This document shows, in pieces, positions 31,887 to 39,628 of a stretch of 47,359 nt of DNA (positions are counted from its first letter, which is position 1; every line of letters starts with the position of its first letter). Below the pieces are notes generated by a model. The model searched no databases, was not told the origin of the DNA, and worked only from the letters and a program-made list of their open reading frames with translations. Origin of the DNA: Thermoleophilia bacterium (GTDB lineage Bacteria; Actinomycetota; Thermoleophilia; Gaiellales; Gaiellaceae); the NCBI GenBank assembly GCA_014534345.1, contig JACVRR010000004.1, forward strand, positions 1-47,359. The letters run 5' to 3'. The position numbers were made by a program, and so were the translations under genes.

Positions 31887-33013
31887 CGCGGAGCGCCGTC
31901 CAGCGGCAGGGTCGCCCGGACGGCGTAGCCGTTCTCGCCCCGCGGACCCGCCTCGAGCTCGCCGCCGTAGAGCGCGACCCGCTCCCGCATGCCGACCAGC
32001 CCGTGGCCGGCGCGGCCGTTCGCGGCGACACGGCCGTCGTTGGTGACCACGACCTCCAGCGCGCCGGGCAGGTAGCGGAGGGCGACCTCGGCCCGCGCAG
32101 GCCCGGCATGCTTGAGGGCGTTCGTCAGCGCCTCCTGGACGACGCGATACGCCGCGAGGTCGACGCCCGGAGGGAGCGGCTGCGCCTCCCCCGCGACGAC
32201 CAGCTGCACGGGGAGGCCCGCGCGGCGCACGTGCTCGACGAGGGAGCCGAGCTCCGCTACACCGGGCTGGGGCACGAGCGCGGCCGGCTCCTCGTCGCCT
32301 CGCAGGATGCCGAGCAGGCGGCGCATCTCGGCGAGCGCCTGCCGGCCCGTCTCCTCGACGGCCAGGAGCGGTTCTCGCGCGCGCTCGGGAGTCTCGTCGA
32401 GGAGGACACGCGCGGCCCCCGCCTGGACGGTCATGACGCTCACGCTGTGGGCGATGACGTCGTGGAGCTCGCGCGCGATCCTGGCGCGCTCCTCGGCGAC
32501 CGCGGACTCGTGCCGCCGCTGCAGGCGTTCGGCACGCAGCTCCAGCTCGTCCGCCCGCCGCCCGCGTTCGCCGACCGCGCGGCCGAGCGCCCACGACGCC
32601 GTCCCGATCACGTACATCAGGAACAGGCTCGCGAGCGAGGTGAAGTCGTTCACGAAGACGGAGGCGATCGTCGCGTACCCGAGCGTCGCGCCGGCGATCG
32701 CCAGCCGCAGGTCGGGATGGGTGCCCGCGACCCAGAAGGCCGCCAGCACGGCGATCACGTTGACCTGCGACTGGACGACGGTCTCCCCGGGCAGGAACGA
32801 CTCGGCCGCGAGCGTGGCCAGCACGATCGCCGGAGCGCCGAGCGGGTAGCGGCGGCGCAGCAGGAGCGGGAGGCTCCAGAAGAGCGCGGCGACCGCGGCG
32901 ACGAGGTGCGGCGTCTCGGTCGGCTCGAACCAGAGCTCGGCCTGCGCCGCGACCGCCAGCGCGACGACGAGGGCGTCGATCCCGCGGCGGACGAGCAGCG
33001 AGCGCGTGCGCAC
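31883..33013 (-). CDS. DesK-type sensor histidine kinase
   Basis: The 376-residue kinase has five to six N-terminal membrane helices (about 10-145, from DALVVALAVAAQAELW to FLMYVIGTASWALG), a coiled linker (RRADELELRAERLQRRHESA), the HisKA_3 motif EERARIARELHDVIAHSVSV with the acceptor His, and a HATPase domain (EALTNALKHAGPA, then GHGLVGMRERVALYGG). This is the architecture of DesK/NarL-family kinases that sense membrane or envelope state. The GTG at 33013 is preferred over an ATG 39 bases upstream because TACCGT ends 6 bases before it. It forms an operon with the 31206 regulator. Confidence 0.92.
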   Translation of the reverse strand: MRTRSLLVRRGIDALVVALAVAAQAELWFEPTETPHLVAAVAALFWSLPLLLRRRYPLGAPAIVLATLAAESFLPGETVVQSQVNVIAVLAAFWVAGTHPDLRLAIAGATLGYATIASVFVNDFTSLASLFLMYVIGTASWALGRAVGERGRRADELELRAERLQRRHESAVAEERARIARELHDVIAHSVSVMTVQAGAARVLLDETPERAREPLLAVEETGRQALAEMRRLLGILRGDEEPAALVPQPGVAELGSLVEHVRRAGLPVQLVVAGEAQPLPPGVDLAAYRVVQEALTNALKHAGPARAEVALRYLPGALEVVVTNDGRVAANGRAGHGLVGMRERVALYGGELEAGPRGENGYAVRATLPLDGAPR

Positions 33014-33019
33014 GCACCC

Positions 33020-33025
33020 ACGGTA
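33020..33025 (-). promoter_or_regulatory. -10 element, leaderless start of 33013 gene
   Basis: On the minus strand, TACCGT ends 6 bases before the GTG at 33013. It supports that start over the upstream ATG, which it would leave untranscribed. Confidence 0.5.
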
Positions 33026-33187
33026 AACCGGACCGGCCGCCCGCGCATCCACCTCGGCGAGGATCCCCCTCGCACCAGCGTCTGATCACCACTCCACCGC
33101 GCGTCGGAGAAACGCGGCCCCCGATATCGGCCTCCGCGGCGAGCCGAAATCAGGCCCCGCGCCGACGAGATGCGGCCTGCCGCGTCG

Positions 33188-33193
33188 TAGCGT
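33188..33193 (+). promoter_or_regulatory. -10 element for the ABC/lipid operon
   Basis: TAGCGT lies 39 bases before the ATG at 33233, with GAAAGG (33219-33224) as a ribosome-binding site 8 bases before that ATG. A leader of about 30 bases is expected. The operon faces away from the two-component pair. Confidence 0.4.
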
Positions 33194-33232
33194 CGTTCGC
33201 TGACCCCGGCCAGCGAGCGAAAGGTGACCAGG

Positions 33233-34006
33233 ATGCACGTGGAGACGCCCCCCGCCTCGGCGAACGGCCCGTCGGGACCGCCGGTCCGCGTCGCCGCCCG
33301 CGACGTGACCCGCCGCTACGGCGCGGGCGACACCGCCGTCGACGCGCTCCGGGGCGTCTCGCTCGCCGTGGAAGAGGGTCAGCTGACGGCCGTCATGGGG
33401 CCGTCCGGCTCGGGCAAGTCGACGCTGATGCACATCCTCGCGGGCCTCGACCGGCCGAGCGAGGGCCAGGTCTGGATCGACTCGACCGAGATCGGGCAGC
33501 TCGGCGACGCCGAGCTCACCGCCCTTCGGCGGGCGCACGTCGGGTTCATCTTCCAGTTCTTCAACCTGCTGCCGATGCTGACCGCGGGGGAGAACGTCAG
33601 CCTGCCGCTCGAGCTCGCCGGGGCGAACGGCGACAGAGCCTGGGTCGACGAGCTGATCGAGCGGGTCGGCCTCGCGGCGCGGCGCGACCACCGTCCCTCC
33701 GAGCTCTCGGGCGGACAGCAGCAGCGCGTCGCGATCGCACGGGCGCTCGTCTCGCGCCCGACGGTCGTGTTCGCCGACGAGCCGACCGGCAACCTCGACT
33801 CGTCGACGAGCGCCGAGATCCTCGAGCTGCTGCGCCATTCGGTCGACGCCTACGGCCAGACGACGGTCATGGTCACCCACGACGCGAACGCGGCCGCGGT
33901 GGCCGATCGCGTGCTCTTCCTCGCCGACGGCCGCATCGTCAGGGAGATCGGCCGCTGCAGTGCGCGCGACGTCCTCGCGGTGCTGGAAGAGGTCTCCCGC
34001 GGATGA
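33233..34006 (+). CDS. ABC transporter ATP-binding protein (MacB/LolD type)
   Basis: The 257-residue ATPase has the Walker [10 protein letters not shown], the Q-loop ([18 protein letters not shown]), the signature [15 protein letters not shown], Walker B VVFADEP, and the H-loop MVTHDANAA. The FQFFNLLP and TGNLDS stretches are typical of the MacB/LolD/FtsE group that powers FtsX-like permeases doing mechanotransmission rather than channel transport. The ATG at 33233 is chosen for its GAAAGG site; an upstream GTG lies within that site. It overlaps the permease start by 4 bases. Confidence 0.94.
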   Translation: MHVETPPASANGPSGPPVRVAARDVTRRYGAGDTAVDALRGVSLAVEEGQLTAVMGPSGSGKSTLMHILAGLDRPSEGQVWIDSTEIGQLGDAELTALRRAHVGFIFQFFNLLPMLTAGENVSLPLELAGANGDRAWVDELIERVGLAARRDHRPSELSGGQQQRVAIARALVSRPTVVFADEPTGNLDSSTSAEILELLRHSVDAYGQTTVMVTHDANAAAVADRVLFLADGRIVREIGRCSARDVLAVLEEVSRG

Positions 34007-36555
34007 GGCGCGTCGCGCTCAGGGGGCTCGCCGGGCGCAAGCTCCGCTCGCTGCTGACGGGTCTCGCGATCGTCCTCGGCGTCGCGATGGTCAGCGGCAG
34101 CTTCGTCCTCACCGACACGATCGGCCGCAGCTTCGATCGAATCTTCGACGACTCCTTCGAGAACGCCGACGTCGTGGTGAGCGCGAAGGAGGCGACCTCG
34201 TCGTCGGCTTCGCGAGACGCGCCGGCCTTCCCGGCCACCGTGCTCGACGAGGTCGAGCGCCTCGACGCCGTCGCCGCCACCCTTCCCTCGATCGAGGACG
34301 AGGCACGGCTCGTCGGCGCGCAGGGCGAGCTTCTCGCAGCGGTGGACAGCAGCCTCGCGTTCGGGGTCGACGGTGGGCGGAACGACGAGCTGAATCCCCT
34401 GAGGCTGCTCGAGGGCGAGTGGCCGCAAGGGCCGGGGACGGTCGCGATCGACGCCGGGAGCGCGGACGGCGAAGGGCTCGGAGTCGGGGACTCGATCGGC
34501 GTGGTCGCGAACGGTCCGGTCCGGGACTACCGCATCGCGGGGATCGTGCAGTTCGGCTCGTCGACCTCGATCGGCGGCCTGACGATCGCGGTCTTCGATC
34601 TCGCGACCGCGCAGGCGCTGTTCGCGAAGCGTGACAGGCTCGACGCGATTCAGGTCGCAGGCGTCGACGGCGTCGCGTCCGCCGAGCTCGCGGCCGAGAT
34701 CCGTCCGCTGCTGCCGGAGACGGCGCGGGTGCGGACCGCGGCCGCGCAGGCCGAGCAGCAGAGCAAGGACACGCGCTCCGGGCTCGGCTTCATCCAGTAC
34801 GTCCTGCTCGCCTTCGGCGGGATCGCCCTCTTCGTCGGCAGCTTCGTGATCGCGAACACGCTCTCGATCACGGTCACGCAGCGCGTGCGGGAGCTTGCCA
34901 CGCTGCGGACGATCGGGGCGTCGCGACGCCAGGTCCTGTGGTCGGTCGTCCTCGAGGGGGCGCTGATCGGTCTCCTCGCCTCCGTCGTCGGGCTCTTCGT
35001 CGGGCTGGCGATCGCGCTGGCGCTGAACGAGCTGCTGGCCGCGCTCGGGATCGAGCTTCCGAGCGGGGGCCTGGTCCTCGCGCCGCGCACGGTGGTCGTT
35101 AGCGTGCTCATCGGGACGGGCATCGCAGTGGCCGCGAGCCTCCGTCCCGCGCTGCGCGCGACGCGGGTGCCGCCGATCGCCGCCGTGCGCGAGGGCGCCG
35201 TGCTCCCCGCGTCGCGACTCGCCAGGCTCGGCCTGCCTGTCGCCCTCGCGGTGGTCGGAGTGGCCGTCGCGCTGCTCGCCTACGGAGTGTTCGCCGACGG
35301 GCTGGCGACCGTGGCCCGGCTGCTCGCGATCGCGGGCGGGACGCTGCTCCTGTTCCTGGGCGTCGCGCTGCTCGCGCCGCGGCTCGTCAGCCCGCTGGCC
35401 TGGCTGCTCGGCTGGCCGGGCGCGCGGCTGGGCGGCGTCGCGGCGAGGCTGGCGCGCGAGAACGCCGCGCGGAATCCGGGCCGGACCGCGACGACGGCGG
35501 CCGCGCTGATGGTCGGGCTCGCGCTCGTCACGTTCGTCTCCATCCTCGGCCAGGGACTGCGTACGTCATTCAGCGAGTCCGTCTCGGAGCTGTTCGTGGC
35601 CGACTACTCGCTGAACGCCGGCAACGACCCGCTCAACCGGTCGGCGGCGGGGGCGGCCGCGCGCGCCGAGGGCGTCGAGGTCGTCTCCGCGATCCGGGGC
35701 GACGACGCGCAGGCGCTCGGCGAGCGCGTGCACGTGAACGGCGTCGAGCCGAACGTCGGAGAGGTCCTCCAGCTCACGTGGGAAAGCGGTTCCGACCGAG
35801 TCCCGGCCGAGCTCGGCTCCGCGGGCGCATTCGTGAAGGACGAGTACGCCGAGGAGCACGGCCTGCGGATCGGCTCCCGGCTCGCGCTGAGGACGCCGAC
35901 CGGCGACGTCGTGCCGCTTCGCGTCGCGGGCGTGTTCGCCGAGCCGACCGGCGGCTCGCCGTTCGGCGAGATCGCCGTGTCGAGCGCTAGGTTCGACCGC
36001 TCCTTCACGAGCCGCGACAGCGAGTTCACCTTCGTGAACATGCGCGGGGGCGTGACGGCGGCGAACACGGCGGCGCTCGAGCGGGCCGTCGCCGCCTTCC
36101 CCGAGGCGACCGTCGAGACGCGCGACCAGTTCCGCGATCGGCAGCTCAGTCAGCTCGACGCCGTGCTGAACGCGCTCTACGCGCTGCTCGCCCTGTCCGT
36201 GATCGTCAGCCTGCTCGGCATCGTCAACACGCTCGTCCTGAGCGTGTTCGAGCGCACGCGCGAGCTCGGGATGCTGCGAGCGATCGGCATGTCGCGTCGC
36301 CAGGTGCGACGGATGATCCGGCACGAGAGCATCGTCACCGCCCTGATCGGGGCGGCGCTCGGCATCGCGGTCGGCGTCTTCCTCGCCGCGCTCGTCACGC
36401 GGACGCTGTCCGACCAGGGAATCGTGTTCGCGCTGCCCTACGTCACGCTGGTCGTCTTCGTCGCGGTCGCGATCGCGGCGGGCGTGATCGCGGCGATCCT
36501 GCCCGCCCGCCGTGCGTCGCGGCTGAACGTCCTCCAGGCGCTCCAGTACGAATGA
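34003..36555 (+). CDS. MacB/FtsX-family ABC permease
   Basis: The 850-residue permease has an N-terminal helix (LLTGLAIVLGVAMVSGSFVL) followed by a periplasmic MacB_PCD domain (about 40-250), a first FtsX three-helix bundle (about 260-380, with LATLRTIGASRRQVLWSVVLEG), two central helices, a second periplasmic domain (about 520-710) and a second FtsX bundle (ELGMLRAIGMSRRQVRRMIR, about 725-845). The ELGxLRAxGxSRxQ loop is the contact to the ATPase. With its partner it may extract or export lipids, lipoproteins or peptides. It overlaps both neighbours by 4 bases. Confidence 0.93.
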   Translation: MRRVALRGLAGRKLRSLLTGLAIVLGVAMVSGSFVLTDTIGRSFDRIFDDSFENADVVVSAKEATSSSASRDAPAFPATVLDEVERLDAVAATLPSIEDEARLVGAQGELLAAVDSSLAFGVDGGRNDELNPLRLLEGEWPQGPGTVAIDAGSADGEGLGVGDSIGVVANGPVRDYRIAGIVQFGSSTSIGGLTIAVFDLATAQALFAKRDRLDAIQVAGVDGVASAELAAEIRPLLPETARVRTAAAQAEQQSKDTRSGLGFIQYVLLAFGGIALFVGSFVIANTLSITVTQRVRELATLRTIGASRRQVLWSVVLEGALIGLLASVVGLFVGLAIALALNELLAALGIELPSGGLVLAPRTVVVSVLIGTGIAVAASLRPALRATRVPPIAAVREGAVLPASRLARLGLPVALAVVGVAVALLAYGVFADGLATVARLLAIAGGTLLLFLGVALLAPRLVSPLAWLLGWPGARLGGVAARLARENAARNPGRTATTAAALMVGLALVTFVSILGQGLRTSFSESVSELFVADYSLNAGNDPLNRSAAGAAARAEGVEVVSAIRGDDAQALGERVHVNGVEPNVGEVLQLTWESGSDRVPAELGSAGAFVKDEYAEEHGLRIGSRLALRTPTGDVVPLRVAGVFAEPTGGSPFGEIAVSSARFDRSFTSRDSEFTFVNMRGGVTAANTAALERAVAAFPEATVETRDQFRDRQLSQLDAVLNALYALLALSVIVSLLGIVNTLVLSVFERTRELGMLRAIGMSRRQVRRMIRHESIVTALIGAALGIAVGVFLAALVTRTLSDQGIVFALPYVTLVVFVAVAIAAGVIAAILPARRASRLNVLQALQYE

Positions 36556-37850
36556 CGGCGGCGGGCGCTACGCACCCGCTGGCGCTCGCCCGCGAGTGGG
36601 GCGGCGAGACGCTGGTGTTCCGCGGCGCGACCGCGGTCGCGCTCGTCCACGCACTCGACGACGCGTTCTTCCACCGCCAGCCCGGCGTCCCGCTCGGTCA
36701 GCACGCGCTCGCCGCGGCGGTCACGCTCGCCGCCGGCGTCGGGGCGGGCGTCGCCTTTCCGCGCCTCCGACCTGGCCTGCGGGCCGGGGTCGCGCTCGTG
36801 TTCGGGGTGTTCGCCACCGTGAACGGCGCGATGCACGTCGCCCACGTCGCCGTCGCCGAGATCGCCGGAAGCGACCTGACCGGCGTCCTGGCCGTCGCTG
36901 CGGGTGCCGTCCTGCTCGGGCTCGGCGTCGTCGTTCCGCTCCGCCACCGGGGCGAGCGCGCGGCAACACGCCGGCGACGCTGGGCCCGGCGCGTCGTCGC
37001 CGTCCTCGCCGGCGCACTGCTCGCGTACGCGGTCGTCCTTCCGGCGGCGCTGGCGATCGCGCTCACGCACAAGTACCGCGAGCCGATCGGGCAGCCGCCG
37101 AGCGCGGCCTACGAGCCGGTCGCGTTGACGTCGGCCGACGGCCTGCGCCTGTCCGGCTGGTATCGGCCGTCGGGAAACGGGGCCGCGGTGATCCTCGTGC
37201 ACGGCGGCGGGGGCGACCGGACGGGCGCCGTTCGCCACGCCGAGCTGCTCGCGCGCCACGGCTACGGCGTCCTGCTCTACGACGCCCGCGGCCGCGGCGA
37301 GAGCGAGGGGAGCCCCACCGGCGCGCCCGGCTGGGGATGGGAGAACGACGTCGCGGGCGCGCTGGCATTCGTCCGCGAACGGCGCGACGTCGAGCCCGGT
37401 CGCATCGGCGCGCTCGGGCTCTCGACCGGCGCGCACGTGCTGATCGAGGTCGCCGCCGAGCGACGCGACCTGCGCGCCGTCGTGGCGGACGGCACGACCG
37501 CCCGCTCGTTCGCCGACTACCGGAACCTGCAGGGGATCGACTCCGCGGCGCCGTACTGGTGGTCGCTGTACACGGCGGCGCGCGTCCTCTCGGGCGCGGG
37601 GCCGGGCGCGCCGCTCGTCGATCTCGTCCGGCGTGTGTCGCCGACGCCGCTGCTGCTGATCGCGGCCGGCCGCGGAGTCCCGCTCGAGCGCGAGGTCAAC
37701 CGCCTCTACGCCGAGGCGGCGCGCGAGCCGTTCGAGATGTGGGACCTGCCCGACGTCGGGCACACGGCAGCGATCCGCGAGCGCCCGGCCGAGTACGAGC
37801 GGCGGGTGGTCGGCTTCTTCGACCGCGCGCTCGGGCGGCGGGACCCGTGA
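36552..37850 (+). CDS. Membrane-bound alpha/beta hydrolase
   Basis: The 432-residue protein has four to five N-terminal membrane helices (about 20-170, ending AVVLPAALAIALTHKYRE) and a C-terminal alpha/beta-hydrolase domain (about 185-430). The hydrolase part has VILVHGGGGDRTGAVRHAEL (oxyanion loop), YDARGRGESEG, GALGLSTGAHVLIEVA with nucleophile Ser in GLSTG, the acidic residue near PLLLIAAGRG, and the final His in PDVGHTAAI. The triad appears intact. Being membrane-anchored and inside an ABC/lipid operon, it may cut or transfer an acyl or ester group on an envelope lipid. Substrate is unknown. ATGA overlap with the permease gene and GTGA overlap with the next gene. Confidence 0.88.
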   Translation: MTAAGATHPLALAREWGGETLVFRGATAVALVHALDDAFFHRQPGVPLGQHALAAAVTLAAGVGAGVAFPRLRPGLRAGVALVFGVFATVNGAMHVAHVAVAEIAGSDLTGVLAVAAGAVLLGLGVVVPLRHRGERAATRRRRWARRVVAVLAGALLAYAVVLPAALAIALTHKYREPIGQPPSAAYEPVALTSADGLRLSGWYRPSGNGAAVILVHGGGGDRTGAVRHAELLARHGYGVLLYDARGRGESEGSPTGAPGWGWENDVAGALAFVRERRDVEPGRIGALGLSTGAHVLIEVAAERRDLRAVVADGTTARSFADYRNLQGIDSAAPYWWSLYTAARVLSGAGPGAPLVDLVRRVSPTPLLLIAAGRGVPLEREVNRLYAEAAREPFEMWDLPDVGHTAAIRERPAEYERRVVGFFDRALGRRDP

Positions 37851-38674
37851 CCACCCGGCCCGCGCACGAGCGCCCGCTTGGTGAACGCGCCCCGGCGTGC
37901 GAACATCGAACCCTGCCGCTCCGCTCACCGACGAGAGACGCTGCGCTCGAGACCCCGCCCGGGCGTCTGTCGCTGGCTGCCGTGATGCCCTCGTACAACG
38001 ACGTGCCGACCCGCTCGCTCCTTCGCGGCGTGCTCGACCACGTCGACACGCTCCTGCTCGTCGACGACGGCTCGGACCGCGACGTGGCGCGCGGGCTCGA
38101 CGGGCTCGCGGCCGAGCTCGGGCTCGAGCTGCTCCGGCTCCCGTCGCGCGGCGGGAAGGGCTCCGCGGTCCGGGCGGGCGCCCGCCGGCTAGCCGGCCGC
38201 CACGACGCCGTGCTCGTCGTCGACGCGGACGGCCAGCACCCGCCGGCGGCCATCCCCGCGTTCGTCGCCGCAGCGCGCGACGCCGAGCTCGTGATCGGAG
38301 ACCGGCTCGGCGATCTCTCCGCGATGCCCGTCCAGCGCCGGATCGCCAACCGTCTGACGCGCCGCCTGTTCGCCCTCGTCACGGGACACGACGTGCGCGA
38401 CACCCAGAACGGGATGCGGCTCCTGCGCGGTCGCGCGCTCGACTCGCTCCCCGACGGGAGCTACGAAGCCGAGACGCGGCACCTGAAGCGCGCGCTGGCC
38501 GACGGCGTCCGGGTCACCTGGGTCGCGATCCCGGCGATCTACGGACGGGAGCGGAGCTCGTTCCGGCCGGTCGTCGACAGCTTGCGGGTTCTCGCGGCGC
38601 TCCTTACGCCGACCGGCGCGCGTCCGGCGCCCTCCCCCGCTTCCGCGACCGCGATCCAGCCGAGCGACGCATGA
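37847..38674 (+). CDS. GT2-family glycosyltransferase
   Basis: This is a 275-residue soluble GT2 enzyme of the DPM1/UgtP-like branch. It has AAVMPSYNDVPTRSLL, LLLVDDGSDRDVAR, the Gly-rich [32 protein letters not shown] as the DXD metal site, VIGDRLGDLSAMPVQRRIAN, and DTQNGMRLLRG on the acceptor side. An N-terminal tail of about 40 residues precedes the fold. Related enzymes make polyprenyl-phosphate sugars or glycosylated lipids. The GTG overlaps the hydrolase stop by 4 bases, and its own stop overlaps the kinase gene start by 4. Confidence 0.9.
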   Translation: MTTRPAHERPLGERAPACEHRTLPLRSPTRDAALETPPGRLSLAAVMPSYNDVPTRSLLRGVLDHVDTLLLVDDGSDRDVARGLDGLAAELGLELLRLPSRGGKGSAVRAGARRLAGRHDAVLVVDADGQHPPAAIPAFVAAARDAELVIGDRLGDLSAMPVQRRIANRLTRRLFALVTGHDVRDTQNGMRLLRGRALDSLPDGSYEAETRHLKRALADGVRVTWVAIPAIYGRERSSFRPVVDSLRVLAALLTPTGARPAPSPASATAIQPSDA

Positions 38675-39624
38675 CGCCACGCGAGCCCTTCTTCACCCAG
38701 CCGGCCCCGCTCCCCCCTGCGCGCGAGCGCGTCCCGGCCGCGAACGACGAGATCCTGCTCGTCGCCAACCCGAACGCGACCCGACTGCGCGACGGCGACC
38801 AGATCGCGGAAGCGCGCCGCCTGCTCGAGGCCGCGGGCGCGCGCGTCGAGCTCCGCGTCCCCCGGAACCTGCAGGAGCTGGAGGCCAGCTTCGACCCGCT
38901 CGACTGCGGTCGGCGCATCGCGCTGCTGGGCGGCGACGGGACGCTGCACGCGGTCGCGAACCTCTTCCCCTGCCCGCAGCACGAGATCGCGATCCTCCCC
39001 GTCGGAGGGGCGAACAACGTCGCGCAGAGCCTCGGCGTCCCGCTCGACCTGCGCGCCGCGGCTGAGAACGCCGTCCGGGGCGTGACGCGGCCGCTCGACC
39101 GCATCGTCGCCTCGACGCCGGAGCAGCGCTACGCCGCGATCGAGGGCGTCAGCGTCGGTTTCCAGGCGATGGCGCGCGCCCGCTACCGCGGCGAGAACTC
39201 GACGGCGATCTGGGCTGCGCTAAGCGCCGGCCTCGGCGTCATGGTGACCTTCCGGGCCCCGTGCGTCGAGGTCGACTCCGACGAGCGGCGCGTCTCGGGG
39301 CCGGTCGACCAGCTCTTCGTCGCCAACCTGCGCCGGTACGCGTTCGGCCTGCAGGTGGCCCCCCACGCCGACCCGTCCGACGGCCTGGCCGACGTAATCT
39401 CGATCCGCCGAAGAGGCCGCCTGTCGCTCGTGCCGATGCTCGCCCGCCTGAAGCGCGGCTCGCATCTCGGCCGGCCGGGCGTCGACGTCTGGCGGGCGCC
39501 GCGGCTCCGGATCGACACCGGGGGCCGCTCGCCGGTGATCTGCGACTCCACGAACCTCGGGACCGGGCCCGTGGAGCTCCAGGTCGAGGCCGGTGCCCTG
39601 ACGGTCGTCGTACCTGCGGGTTGA
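38671..39624 (+). CDS. Diacylglycerol-kinase-fold lipid kinase
   Basis: The 317-residue protein of the DAGK catalytic/YegS family starts ILLVANPNATRLRDGD, then has IALLGGDGTLHAVANLF (the GGDGT nucleotide motif), ILPVGGANNVAQSLGVPLD, and a C-terminal domain with AIEGVSVGFQAMARARY, VANLRRYAFGLQVAPHADPS and DGLADVISI. These enzymes phosphorylate diacylglycerol, sphingoid or other lipid alcohols. In this operon it precedes an MFS-PAP2 phosphatase fusion, so kinase and phosphatase could act on the same lipid. Usual length and intact GGDGT. ATG start with a 4-base overlap. Confidence 0.92.
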   Translation: MTPREPFFTQPAPLPPARERVPAANDEILLVANPNATRLRDGDQIAEARRLLEAAGARVELRVPRNLQELEASFDPLDCGRRIALLGGDGTLHAVANLFPCPQHEIAILPVGGANNVAQSLGVPLDLRAAAENAVRGVTRPLDRIVASTPEQRYAAIEGVSVGFQAMARARYRGENSTAIWAALSAGLGVMVTFRAPCVEVDSDERRVSGPVDQLFVANLRRYAFGLQVAPHADPSDGLADVISIRRRGRLSLVPMLARLKRGSHLGRPGVDVWRAPRLRIDTGGRSPVICDSTNLGTGPVELQVEAGALTVVVPAG

Positions 39625-39628
39625 GCCG

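Noticed and set aside
33013-33052. Upstream ATG as the start of the DesK-type kinase
   Set aside because: It lies upstream of the TACCGT promoter box that would start the transcript at the 33013 GTG, and it adds no conserved residues.
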